64,000 nt of DNA from Caecitellus pseudoparvulus (Eukaryota; Bigyra: Bicosoecida): the NCBI GenBank assembly GCA_965644315.1, contig CBFFRQ010000066.1, forward strand, positions 248,001 through 312,000, read 5' to 3'. Under the pieces are notes generated by a model. That model ran no database searches. It was given only the letters and a program-made list of their open reading frames with translations, and was not told where the DNA came from. Positions 23,079 to 34,100 of the stretch are shown here, in pieces. A program made the position numbers and the translations under genes. Positions within the stretch are counted from its first letter, which is position 1, and each line of letters opens with the position of its first letter.

Positions 23079-24219
23079 CTAACCAGAGTACAGGAGCTGG
23101 ATGGTGAGCATGAGATCCAAGTGGCCCTTGTGGTTTACCACTTCGTCGAAGCAAGAGGCCACCAGGTCCAGCTGGCGCTTCAATTGCTGCGGAAGGGGCG
23201 CAGGAGGAGGAAGCAAGTGCAGTGCACCTGGCAGGCGCTGACGCTGCCAATCAAGAGGGGCTCACCTCAATGGTGGGGCGCTCAACAAGCTTGACAGACT
23301 TGGCCAGGACAGACGAATGGCCAGCGGTCACCTGCGGCATGACACGGATGCGATGGGGTCACGTCGGATGCAAGAAGGGCAGGTTGAACCCGAGCTGTCG
23401 AGAGGCGGCTTGAGGGACGGGCTGCGCGGGGCCGCTCCTCACCTTCCGCAGGGCTGCACGCTCATGCACAGAGTCCCCCAAACTGATGATGTTCTTGGGG
23501 GTCCCGTGGACAGACTTGGCGAAGGCCAGGGACAGCTCCTGACTGAAAGCGGCGACCTGCGGGAGTGCAGAGAAACGCCGGCACGTGGCAACCCGAATCG
23601 GCGCGCTGGGCAGATTGACCCCGCCGCAGCAGCTCATACGCGGCAGGTTTGTTGAGAAGCACAACTCACCTTCCACTGGCTTGGCTCTGCGTACATGCTC
23701 TCGAACGTGGAGCGGGCAGAGATGACGCGGACATTCATCAACAGCGGCAGCAGAGACGGCATGAACTTCTTGGCAGAGAGCTCCACCCAGCCAGTCTCGG
23801 CGTTCGTGATGATGATCACCTCCCCGTACTGCATGGCCAGCTTCAGCAGGTTTGCTGCACTCTCCGCCAGCAGCCCGAGCTGCTCCTGAGCCTCCTTTGG
23901 CACCGGCTCAGTTCCATCCAGGCGCAAGCCGTTCTGGGCAAGCCACGAGCTGGCCAAAAGTGTGTCATCGTAGTCCAAAACAATGCCTGTGGAGGGTGCA
24001 CAGGCCGCGTCCCGCGTGCTCGACGCTGTTCGACGTGCGTTTCACGGGCACACGCCGCATTTCTCGGCAACGCGGCCACAAGCCACAGCAACACGCACAG
24101 GTCTGTGCCGCAGCCGCGGCTGCAGCAGGTGGCACCATGGGTACAGCTGCAGCTGCTGCTGCCGATGCCGTGGAGGAGGCGTCGCTGGTGGGCGTCAGAG
24201 ACTGCCCCTTGTCAGCCAT
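23079..24219 (-). CDS. HAD-like hydrolase-family protein
   Basis: Five exons join in frame: 24219-24099, 23986-23670, 23556-23443, 23331-23266 and 23186-23079, giving about 241 aa. After an Ala-rich N-terminus comes VLDYDDTLLASSWLAQNG, which carries the DxDxT motif of haloacid-dehalogenase-fold phosphatases (nucleophile in DYDDT). Then GEVIIITNAETGWVELSAKKF looks like motif II (Thr in TNA), and NIISLGDSVHERAAL like motif IV. The C-terminal part (SVKLVERPTIE, LKRQLDLV) resembles a protein family I remember as recurring in algae and other protists without an assigned substrate. The substrate is unknown. It diverges from casein kinase 1, with 705 bp between the starts. Confidence 0.8.
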
Positions 24220-24924
24220 GGCTGAGGAAACGGGTTCTGCACTGGTACTCTTCTTCTACTACTCCACACAGCGCTGGTGCGCTGTCGTCTGGGGGGAATC
24301 ACTGGCCAAGCACGATCATTGTATCAAGTCTGTCTCACGGCACACACACGGAGTGGATGGGGTCAAAGGGCGGGGTTCCTTCGCTCTCTCAAACTTGACC
24401 CTGCCGCGAAACAGCGCTCCCTGCGGCAGTGCACCTGGTGAGGGCCCCTGCACACCCCTCCGCGCACACACGCAGCCTCCGACGCCGCCACCGGCTCTGC
24501 CTGCGAAGGGCGCAGGCAGTGCCAGACCCACGACATACTTACGCAGCCCAGACCAAGTTTGCACTTCCACCCCTGTGGCAGCACCTGCCTGCTGCCTCTC
24601 CTGCACACCGGCCACCTGGGCGGAAACGGCACCAGCACAGCTCTGTCCTCACTGACGCCATCAGTGCCCCACACCTGACTGGTTGACACACAGTGAGTAC
24701 TTGCATGTGGCTACTTGTGCCCCGTTCGTCCTGAGTGGAGGACGTCGCTGGCACATGTGCTGCACGTTCGTCGTGGAGGTGCCTTCTGGTGTGGGCAAGC
24801 CGCGCGGGTGATGTGCGCAGGCTTTGTGTGGCCGCCTCCCGCCTGTGCAACCACCCTCCGTGGGCAAGTGACGAGCCCTGCACTGTATCGTGTGCGATCT
24901 GCTCGCTGCAGAGTCGACGAAACG
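24220..24924. other. Divergent promoter region
   Basis: This 705-bp stretch lies between the HAD-like gene (minus) and casein kinase 1 (plus). No gene in either orientation convinces me. It probably contains two promoters and 5' UTRs, possibly with a non-coding 5' exon. Confidence 0.4.
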
Positions 24925-26281
24925 ATGGAGCTCCGCGTGGGCAAGAAGTTCCGGTGAGTGGCGCCGCTTGAAACGCAAGGTGAACGCCTGCTGCAGGTCC
25001 ACCTGCAAGGTCCTGCCCGGCGAGCTGGGCACTCCCCCACACCGCTTAACCTGCAGCTTGGGCAAGAAGATTGGGTCTGGCTCCTTTGGTGACATTTACC
25101 TGGGCGTCAATGGTGCGTCAAGGCCTTGTGAGCCTCTCGCGATGGTGCAGGATCGAATCGACCCTTCCTTTTTGCTCAGTGTCCACCGGCGAGGAGGTGG
25201 CCATGAAGCTGGAGAGCACAAAGAGCAAGCACCCCCAGCTCGTGTACGAAGCCAAGCTGTACAAGATCCTGCAGGGTGCCGTTGGCATCCCCTACGTGCG
25301 CTGGTACGGTGTGGAGGTGAGTTCCTTGCGTTGCGTGCTGGACAGGAGACTTTTCTGTGTAAGCCGCCCGATCCCTGTTCGCCTACTACAGGGCTCTTAC
25401 AACGTCCTGGTGATGGACTTGCTGGGACCCTCTCTGGAGGACCTCTTCAACCGCTGTGGGCGCCGGTACTCCCTGGTGCGTCTCGCTGTGTTCAACACCT
25501 GCGTGTTTTTGGCTCGGCGCTGAAGCAACCCTCGGGAACGTCCCTGCCCCACCCGACCCGCGCCCCGCAGAAAACCGTGCTGATGATTGCCGACCAAATC
25601 TTGCTGCGCATTGAGTACATTCACTCCAAGTCCTTCATCCACCGCGACATCAAGCCGGACAACTTCCTCATTGGGCGCGGGCGCCGCTCCAACGTCATCT
25701 ACGTCATTGACTTCGGGCTCGCGAAGCGCTACCGCGACCCCAAGACGCACGTGCACATCATGTACCGTGAGAACAAGCACCTGACGGGAACTCCCCGCTA
25801 TGCCAGCATCAACAACCACCTGGGCATTGAGCAGTCCCGGCGTGACGACCTGGAGAGCCTGGGGTACGTGTTCATGTACTTCCTGCGCGGCAGCTTGCCT
25901 TGGCAGGGCCTCCGAGCCAACACCAAGAAGCAGAAGTATCAGAAGATCATGGAGAAGAAGATGGCCACCCCCATCGACCTGCTGTGCAAGGGCTTCCCCG
26001 ACGAGTTCCGCATCTACTTCGAGTACTGCCGAGCTCTCCGTTTCGCCGACAAGCCCGACTACTCCTACCTGCGCCGCCTCTTCAAGGACCTTGCCCTGCG
26101 CAATGACATCGACTATGATGGCAACTTCGACTGGTGCATGCTGGACGCACAGGCTGCCGCTACCAGCGCGCCCGCTCCCGCCCCTGCCGCTGCTGCCACC
26201 GGCGCCACACCCGCTGCTGCCGCTGCTGCCACTGGGGCAGATGCCGCTGCTGCGCGCGGTGCAATGGGCGCAGGGCAGTGA
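24925..26281 (+). CDS. Casein kinase 1 (delta/epsilon-like) Ser/Thr kinase
   Basis: CK1 kinases phosphorylate primed and acidic Ser/Thr sites and act in trafficking, cell cycle, cilia and clocks. Exons 24925-24953, 25057-25112, 25180-25316, 25392-25475 and 25571-26281 give about 338 aa. Signatures are complete: [16 protein letters not shown] (glycine loop), EEVAMKLES (catalytic Lys), [29 protein letters not shown] (catalytic loop), [37 protein letters not shown] split over the usual CK1 substrate-recognition region, and [15 protein letters not shown]. The C-terminal tail after the kinase domain is short (about 40 residues) and Ala/Pro-rich, lacking the long regulatory tail of animal delta/epsilon. 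Four introns sit in the first third of the gene. Confidence 0.95.
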
Positions 26282-26407
26282 TTCACGTGGCTCCCTCTAT
26301 GTGCGGTGTGGCTGTTTGGGCGTGCCAGTGGCACTGACAATGCAACAGCATGCAAATTTTCCAATGCAGGTGCCCACCCCCACCCAGAGCAATCCTCCAG
26401 TGTGACC

Positions 26408-27532
26408 ATGGCGCGTGCACGGTCTTCCCCAGCAAGGGGGGCTTTTGTGGAGTCGTATCACACTGGGTCTTCGTGCCCTGGTCCGTTGCCGGACTTTCCC
26501 TACACCCCGCACTTTGCGCACGTGCAGTGGGATGCCTACAGAGGCTCACAGCCGGTGCAGATGGCGTACATCGACGAAGCACCTAGTACCAGTGCACCGA
26601 AGTCTGGTGAGCGGGCTGTCATTTTTTTGCTGCATGGGGAGCCCACTTGGTCATACTTGTACCGGTCCGTCACGCCCACCACGCCAAGCCATCCCGCCCC
26701 TGCCCACCACGCTGGCAGCTCTCTCTGCTGCAGATTCATGATCCCCCCACTGCTGCGGGCTGGCCACAGAGTCATCGCGCCGGACCTCATCGGCTTCGGG
26801 CGCAGCGAGAAGCCACTAGACCCCGCTGACATGTCCTACCTCAAACAGGTCGGCTGGGTGCGGAATTTGCTTCTCAACCATCTACGTCTGGGGCAGACTC
26901 GTCAGACTGCCATGACATTGTTCGTGCAAGACTGGGGTAGCCTCATTGGGCTGCGGTTGGTCGCAGAGTTCCCCTGGGCATTTGCAAGGGTCGTGGTGGG
27001 GAACGGCTTCCTGCCAACAGGCAGCATCAAGGGTCCATCCGCTGCCTTTCGGCGGTGGCTTGCCTTTTCCCAATCCACGCCAGAGTTGCCTGTGGGAGGC
27101 ATCGTCGCTGCAGGAGTGAAACGCGACCTTGATGCACATGAAATTGCCGCCTATGATGCTCCTTTCCCGGAGGAGGCGCTGAAGGCAACAGCGCGGGCGC
27201 TGCCAGCACTTGTGCCGACAGCGCTCACCAGCGCAGCCGCGCTAGACAACGCCGCTGCATGGTCAACATTGGCCCGGTATCAACGACCGTTCGTGACGGC
27301 GTTTTCAGACGGTGATCCGATCACGCGGGGGGCTGATGTCGTCCTCCGCGCAAGGATAGCGGGATGCCGTGGCCAAGCCCACACAACAGTGCCCGGCGGG
27401 CACTTCTTGCAAGAGGATGCCCCCCAGCAGCTTGTGCAAGTTATCTTGCGGTCAATTGCGGACAATCCTACGGCGGGGTCCTTGCCACCCTTGGTCCGCT
27501 GCGGGGCGCTGCCCGTCGAAGCCAAGTTGTGA
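26408..27532 (+). CDS. Haloalkane-dehalogenase-like alpha/beta hydrolase
   Basis: The product resembles bacterial haloalkane dehalogenases of the HLD-I type, which hydrolyse carbon-halogen bonds. Exons 26408-26664 and 26734-27532 give about 351 aa. Landmarks: HGEPTWSYLYR (oxyanion-hole Glu and the Trp that binds halide), GHRVIAPDLIGFGRSEKP, FVQDWGSLIGLRLV with the nucleophile Asp at about residue 152 followed by Trp, AFSDGDPITRG, and PGGHFLQEDAPQQL with the catalytic His at about 308. The intron (26665-26733, donor GTCCGT) is 69 nt and stop-free, so a retained form would carry 23 extra residues inside a conserved helix. I chose the ATG at 26408 (ACCATGG context). The gene starts 126 bp after the CK1 stop. 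The natural substrate need not be a haloalkane. Confidence 0.85.
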   Translation: MARARSSPARGAFVESYHTGSSCPGPLPDFPYTPHFAHVQWDAYRGSQPVQMAYIDEAPSTSAPKSGERAVIFLLHGEPTWSYLYRSVTPTTPSHPAPAHHAGSSLCCRFMIPPLLRAGHRVIAPDLIGFGRSEKPLDPADMSYLKQVGWVRNLLLNHLRLGQTRQTAMTLFVQDWGSLIGLRLVAEFPWAFARVVVGNGFLPTGSIKGPSAAFRRWLAFSQSTPELPVGGIVAAGVKRDLDAHEIAAYDAPFPEEALKATARALPALVPTALTSAAALDNAAAWSTLARYQRPFVTAFSDGDPITRGADVVLRARIAGCRGQAHTTVPGGHFLQEDAPQQLVQVILRSIADNPTAGSLPPLVRCGALPVEAKL

Positions 27533-27601
27533 CAAAATGACTTGCGTGGCCTCGGCAGAGGGGCTCGGTGCATTGAGCGGCATCGTCAGCGAACGAATGC
27601 A

Positions 27602-30323
27602 TCACTGTGCTGCAGCGCCAGCAGTGCGCCCGTACAGGGCTTGGATGTCGTCGTTGTACTTGGTCACAAGCTGCTTGCGCTTCAGCTTGAGGGACGCAGT
27701 GACGAGGCCGGTCTCAGGCAGCCACTCCTCCGTGGCAATGTGCACGGCAGAGGGGATCTCGGTGGCCTGGAAGCCCTTCTCCTGTCCGATGCGCTTCATG
27801 TCAGCCAGGATAGCCTTCTTCAGCTCAGCGCTGGCAGCCATATCCTCGACACTGGACAGGTCGGGGAACTCTTGGCGCACCTTGTCAACATCAGGGGTGA
27901 TGACAGCCACGGCCTTGGACGCCTCGCCATCGCCGTATGCCAGAATGGCCGTCAGGTACGGGCACAGAGCCAGCGTGGACTCGATCTTGCCCAGGCTGAT
28001 GTACTCGCCGTTGATGAGCTTCACCAGGTCCTTCTTGCGGTCAATGATCTTCAGCACTCCTTGAGGCGTGAACTCCCCGACGTCACCCGTGGCAAACCAA
28101 ACACGGCCGGTCTCAGGATCTGCGACAAAGTCTTGCGCGGTCTTCGTGGGCATCTCGAAGTAACCATCAGCGACAGTGCCACCAGCGATCAGAACCTCGC
28201 CACGGGGCACGTCAGCATTGGCGAAATAGCCTCCCTCGGGCCAATCACGCAGCTTGATGTCCACTGCTGCGGTGGGCGGGCCCACCAGCCCGAAGTCGCG
28301 GTCGTGGGGCCACACGATGGTGGAGCCTCCCATGGTCTCGGTCAGGCCGTACCCCTGCCCCACAGGGCAGCAGAAAACAATGTTCATGAACTGCTGCGTC
28401 TCCTTGTTCAGGGGGCCACCTCCGGAAATCATCATGCGGACCCGGCCGCCGAGCGCCTCCGTGCGAATCTTGTCGAACAACAGGAAGTTCCAGAAGGGGG
28501 CGTCGTTGCCGCGGGACAGGGCCCGGCGCTTGCTCTCCATGCCCGTGTTGAACAGCCAGGATGTAACAGCACCCTTGGCAGCCACCTTGGCAGAGATGCC
28601 CTTGCGGATCTTCTCCATGACAGCCGGCACGGCAGCCATGACGGTGGGTGCGAGGCAAGCAGCATCGCCCTTGACAACGGGTACGCCCGCCTCGGCATCA
28701 GGCACGGGGATGCGGCGAGAAGAGGCGACCAGGGTCTCCTTGGAAGCGTACCCGACAGCTGCGCCACTGGCGTACATGCACAGCTCGGCGAGGAGCTCCA
28801 GGATGTGGGCGAGAGGAAGGTAGGCGATGTAGGAGTCGGACTGGTTGAGGCCAGGCAGGGACTTGATCGTACCAGCGACGCCAGCCACCAGGTGCTTGTG
28901 GCGGATGACAACACCCTTAGGCAGCCCCGTGGAGCCGGATGTGTACTGGATGTTGGCAATGGACTCGGAGGTGGGCTTTGTGTCGGGGGTGTCAGGGACG
29001 GGGTTGGCCTTGCCTTCCGCCACCAAGGCATCGAAGGACATGAGCTCAACGCCAGCCTCTTCCAGGGCAGTGACGGTCTCGGGCTTGATGAGAGCAGGAT
29101 CCCCGATGTACACGACACACTTGAGGGAGCGGGCGTGGGCGTCGTAGGTCTCCGAGCCCACTCCGGTGGGCACACTCTGGCCAGCCTTCACGTCCAGCAG
29201 CTTGTGCACGAGCTCGGCGTCGCACACCATGATGGAGACGTCAGTCTGGGTCACCGCGTAGCCGACGGCAGGCACGCCCAGGGTGGCGTACACGGTCACG
29301 ATGGGGATGCCGTGGCGGAAGGCGCCGAAGGCAGCCTGGGTCCACTCAGACTTGGACTCGGCGTAAATGCCAATGCGCTTCTCGCGCAAGCTTTCGCCAT
29401 CAGGCAGTCCAGCTTCGATGGCGGTGAGCTTGTTCCACAGGCCAGCGCCAACAGCCACGACAGCCTTGTTCACTTCGTTGTAGGTCTTGAAGGCGTAGGA
29501 GTCAGCCATGACCCACTTCTCAATCTCCTTGCTCACAGTGTTGCCAGAGGAGTTCGTGAAGGTGACTTTCTGCGTGATGACGCGCTCAATCGCTCGGGTG
29601 CCTTGGCAGTTGGAGTGGCCGTACTTTGCCACTGCGTTGTCCCAAAGCTCACGCAGGTTGGTGCAGCCGTCGTAAGTCACTGCCAGCTCGGGGGCCAATA
29701 CGTTGCGGTAGGCGCCTGTCTCTCCCAGGGTTCCCTCGGCAGCGGGCTTGTTGTGGGTCACCTTGACAGCGCGGGGCAGGGCTGTGTTGGAGCGTTTACG
29801 GCCATGGTGCATGCTGCGGCAGCTGTCGCACGGCCGCAGGAGACGCTCACTCACTCGACGCGGGGACTTCAGGGTCTTCGTAAAGGTACTGTGCAAGCAC
29901 CAGCAGGGGCAGAGTGAGGGGTCTTCCCACTGCAGGCCCACGCACGGCGGGCCAGGCGCCCGAGAGCCGGGAATGCAAGTGGCACTTACCAGGCCAACAC
30001 AGGGCAGGAAGATGGCGAGCAGTAGGACGACGACGAAGGCGCCGACGGGGAAATCATCTTCAGAATCCAACCAGATCAAGCTCACGCCCACAGCCAGCAC
30101 CAGGGATGCGAGGGTGGTGATCAGGCACGGCGTGAAGGCAGTCAAGCAAGGAGTACGGTGCAGACCCTGTACGTGGCAGTGATGGTGTTGAAGCACGCCG
30201 CTCTGCTGCCGCTCTGCGCAGTCGACGCACCTTGCGAGAGAACTCAACACCTTCTTGCCAATCCTGTTCGGCAGCAGACATGGTGGAGGTGGAGGCTCCT
30301 TGAACCGGGACGGCAGTGGCCAT
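27602..30323 (-). CDS. Long-chain acyl-CoA synthetase
   Basis: Long-chain acyl-CoA synthetases activate fatty acids with ATP and CoA for lipid synthesis or oxidation. Exons 30323-30231, 30166-29990, 29888-29851 and 29813-27602 give about 839 aa, against about 660-740 for the family. The extra length is an N-terminal region with two predicted membrane helices (about residues 43-64 and 72-90), so it is likely anchored in the ER or another membrane. Adenylating-enzyme motifs: IQYTSGSTGLPKGVVIRHKH (P-loop-like), GYGLTETMGGS, WFATGDVGEF and DRKKDLVKLINGEYISLGKI (contains the fatty-acid signature). The 3' end is convergent with the dehalogenase-like gene, 69 bp apart. The start diverges from TOR across 801 bp. 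Confidence 0.93.
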
Positions 30324-31124
30324 GATCACTGCGTGGACGGCGGTGGTGCGCCTCAGGACAGCTGGCCTGCTGGCAGGGGCTGGCAGTGTCCGGGGGAAGT
30401 AGTGATGGCAGGCGTATATTGTTGGGACGGTGTGTGTCTCTGTGGAGGGTGCCCAGTTGGTGTGGCACAGGCTTTGTCTCATCGGTGGTAGGGGGGGGGG
30501 GGCATGTGCAGCTGGCGTGCTGGTGCAGGAAGCCGCACATGCCCTCTGGTGTGGGCAGCCCCCGCAGACGCTTGGCTCTCCCTGACCCCCTCGCCCAGGC
30601 AAATCAACATAGCTGTCCCGCGCAAGTGACACTCATGCGGCACTTCTTGGCGTCGCACCCACTGCCCCGGGTTCCTCGCAGTTGCGCAGCTTGGCCTGCC
30701 TAGTGCTGCTGCACCTTGGAGCGGGGCAGCTGGTGCCCCGAGGCTGTCCGAGGCCCACTCCCACCACCACAACGCCCGGGCCCCTCGTTGAGCTGGCGAA
30801 GGTTGGTGCCATCTTGTATCTCGCAGCTCAGAACAGTGAGTACGCAGGGCTGCTTTGCTGGCGGCCAGCTGCCGTGAGCGTGGTCGGCGTTTCAGCTGGC
30901 AGTACCGAGCACCAAGGGCGGCCCTGGGGCGCCCCAGTGTCCCGCTGACACTGCTCCATGCCGCCCGGGATGGGTTGTTGTATACTTCTCGTGGCTGAAG
31001 CCACTTTCACACTGCATAGCTCGCGGCACTTTCCGTGGTGGCCAGAAGCCTACGACCCTGGCAGAGCACATGAAACGCAAGCGCCACGTTCACCCAGCGC
31101 CACTCCTGCCCACGCAGACACACG
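30324..31124. other. 801-bp divergent region between LACS and TOR
   Basis: It should contain both promoters. It carries a run of 12 G at 30491-30502. An open frame around 30682-30840 starts with a hydrophobic stretch (ACLVLLHLGAGQLV) and ends at a plausible donor (ACA/GTGAGT), but it has no ATG in frame, so I do not call it a gene. Confidence 0.4.
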
Positions 31125-34100
31125 ATGGAGCCAGCAGCCATTTTGAGCTCATTGGCAGCTGCTGAGAGTGATGCACAGCGCCTCGTGCTGGGCCGACAGC
31201 TCGGCAACGCCGTGGCGGCACAGTACCGTCTGCTGTCCCCCTCCGAGTTCAACACAGCCTCCAACGACCTTGCCAAGGAAGTGTCCAACATGTTCACATC
31301 AGGATCAAGCGGCGCCAAGCTCGCAGGGATTCTGGCGGTCCACGCCTTGGCAGATACCCACATGAAGGGCAATGACACCACCATCATCAGGTATGCCAAC
31401 TTGCTGCGCAACGTGTTTGAGCGCCAGGATGGCGGGGCCAAGCTGCTGCGTGTGGCATCTAAAGCTCTCGGGCACCTGTGCAAGGTGGCAGGCGATGTCT
31501 CACCAGACTTCATCTTGTTTGAAGTGCGGCGTGCCCTGGAGTGGCTGGCTGCCCCTCGCGGCCGCACTGCCCACAGGCTGCCCGCAGTGCTGGTGTGCAG
31601 GGAGGTGGCAGACAACGCGCCCACCCTGTTTTTTCAGTTCTCAGAGCCATTTTTCGGTGCCATCCCCTCGGCCCTGGGGGACAAAGACGTCATGGTCCGG
31701 GAGTGTGCTGCCAAGGCCCTGCGATCCGCACTGGCGGTCGTCGAAAGCAGGCGCTCGCCTGAGCGCCCCCGCTGGTACGAGGAGCTGTACGAGCAAATAA
31801 CACTGCTAACGCGGTCCCGTGGCTCCGGTTCCGCGCCAGCGGTGCATGGAGGGCTGCTGGCGCTGGGGGAAGTGCTCATGCGCACAGGGCAGTTCTTGCG
31901 CCCTCGCTTCACGGACACGTGTCGCACGGTGATGGGCCTTCGGTCTTCTCCAGACAGCCTCATCCGCCGGGCAGTCATCGCCCTCATTCCTCAGCTAGGT
32001 GCCTTTGCCCCAGCAGAGTTTGTTGCAGACTACGCAGAGGCGGGGCTGGAGCACCTTCTGTCGTCCCTGAAGGTCACTGAGGACCGGGGTGTGGCCTTCG
32101 TCGCGCTGGGCCGCTTCGCCTTGGCCATTCGAGGGCACTACTCTGAGGCCCGCCTGAAGCCCTTCTTGGAGCGCATCGTGTCCAGCGTGCGGGAGGGCTT
32201 GACGCCCAAACGCGGGCGGCCCTTCTGTGGCGAGGGCCTCTCGTGCTTGTCCATGCTGGCGGAGGCAGTGGGCCCACCGCTTGCCCTGCACATGCACGAA
32301 CTCTTGGAGCGCATGTTCCGCGCGGGCCTTTCGGTCGTGCTCGTGGACGCCCTGCGCAACATCGTGCGGCACATTCCCGCCCTGCTGGAGCTGGTGCAGG
32401 AGCGCTTGCTGCACGAGCTCTCTTTGGTGCTGGCCGGGCGGCCGTGGGCTCCACCACCCAGCGACGCAGTGGCAATGATGCCCTCCTCCAACGCAAACAA
32501 GACGCTGCGCACGGCGCAAGGCAAGGTACTGGGCCTGGTGCATGGTGTGGAGGGTGGAGCCCCCGGCCGCGGCGGCGCTCAAGGCGGCCTCGTGGCTGAC
32601 GCAGACGTCGCTGGATACGCCCCCTCCACCGCCTCAGAGCGGGGGGCAGCTGGCCTGGCTGCGAGCCTGTCTGCGAATGCCCCCCCCACTGCATGGACCC
32701 GCTCCATGCTGTCTGGCACAAGCAGTGCCGGGGGCGGTGCGGAACGGGAGGGGGGTGCCACCGGCGTGTCGTATGCCGGGCAGGGCACCTCCGGGGACGT
32801 GCTGAGCGAAGCAGGGCAGCGAGTCATGCTGGCGCTGCGAACCCTCGCAAGCTTTGACTTTCGAGGCGTCCAGCTGCTGCCCTTTGTCCGGGAGGTGGTG
32901 CTGGAGTATGCAGACGACGCAGAGCCATCCATTCGGCAAGTGGCGCTGTGGACGGCGGCTCGAGTCTTGTTGCGGCGCTTCGGGGACAGCTGCCACCCGC
33001 TCGGTCCCGGCCCGGCGTTTGAAGGAGTGGTGCCATCTCCAGGGCAGCTGCGGGCGCAGCTTGAGGCGGTCGTCCCGCACGCGTCCGCTGTGAGCATGGT
33101 GCCTGCCCCTGCTGATATGCACGGCGGCGGTGGGCATCTTGGCGGGCACAGTGGGGGTGCACGGCGGCCTGGGAGTCCAAGCAGAAGCCACCGTGCAGCA
33201 GGCGTCGTACCAGGTGTGGACACGTACATGCCTGTGCTTCTCGCGTCGACTGGCGTTACGTTGGTGGTGGTGCAGGAGGTCCTCTTCCGCATCGTCATGG
33301 CTGCTGTGGGGGATCCCCTTCCAGCAGTTCGCCTGGCGGCGTGGCGCTGCCTGGAGAGTCGCTTCGACCCGCTCCTGGCACAGGCCTCCACGCTGCAGTG
33401 CCTGGCCGTCAGCCTTCACGACGAGTCGTTCCAAGTCCGCGAGGCAGCTGTGTCAGTGCTGGGCAGGGCCCTGCCGCGCAACCCTGCCTTCGTCCTGCCC
33501 CTGCTGCGCAGCGTGCTGCTGGAGTTGCTGTCTGAGTTGGAGTTTGGCATCGTAGGGCGCCAGGCCCAAGGCCAAGGTACGCCGGGAGCGACCACAGCGG
33601 CACCCGCGTTTGAAGGTAGAGGTGGGGAGGGTGCTGCCAGCCGTACCAGAGGCCAGGGCCTTTCAGGCGCAGGGGCAGCAGGGGGGGGGCAAGCTTGGGC
33701 ACAAGGCGGAAGGGGGGGTCGTGCCGGGGACGCCATGCATGTCACGGCGTCACAGGAGCACGCCGCCCTGCTGCTGGGGCAACTCATCACAGCTGCACAG
33801 CCCATCGTGGCGCCGTACGTGCCGCCCATCTTGCGGGCTCTTCTCCCAAAAGTTGCCGTGGGTGCCCAGGCGGGGGCATACTCCTCGTCGATGGTGTTCA
33901 CCATGACGGTGCGCCCCCCCCCCTCCTCCATTCTCACCATGAATGTGCTGGGCACACTAGGCGAGCTGTCAAAGGTGGGTGCGCAGGCCATGGCCCCCTA
34001 CCTCCGCGACTTGCTTGCGTTGGTGCTTGGCACTCTGCAGGACACATCCGATGCTCACAAGCTTCAGACGGCAGTGCGCACACTGGACTTGCTCGTGCGT

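Noticed and set aside
27542-29917. 791-codon open frame on the plus strand
   Set aside because: It lies exactly antisense to the acyl-CoA synthetase, which carries all its catalytic motifs; high GC content at third positions keeps the opposite frame open by chance.
30636-30948. Small secreted protein gene upstream of TOR
   Set aside because: The hydrophobic frame has no ATG in frame and no convincing upstream exon.
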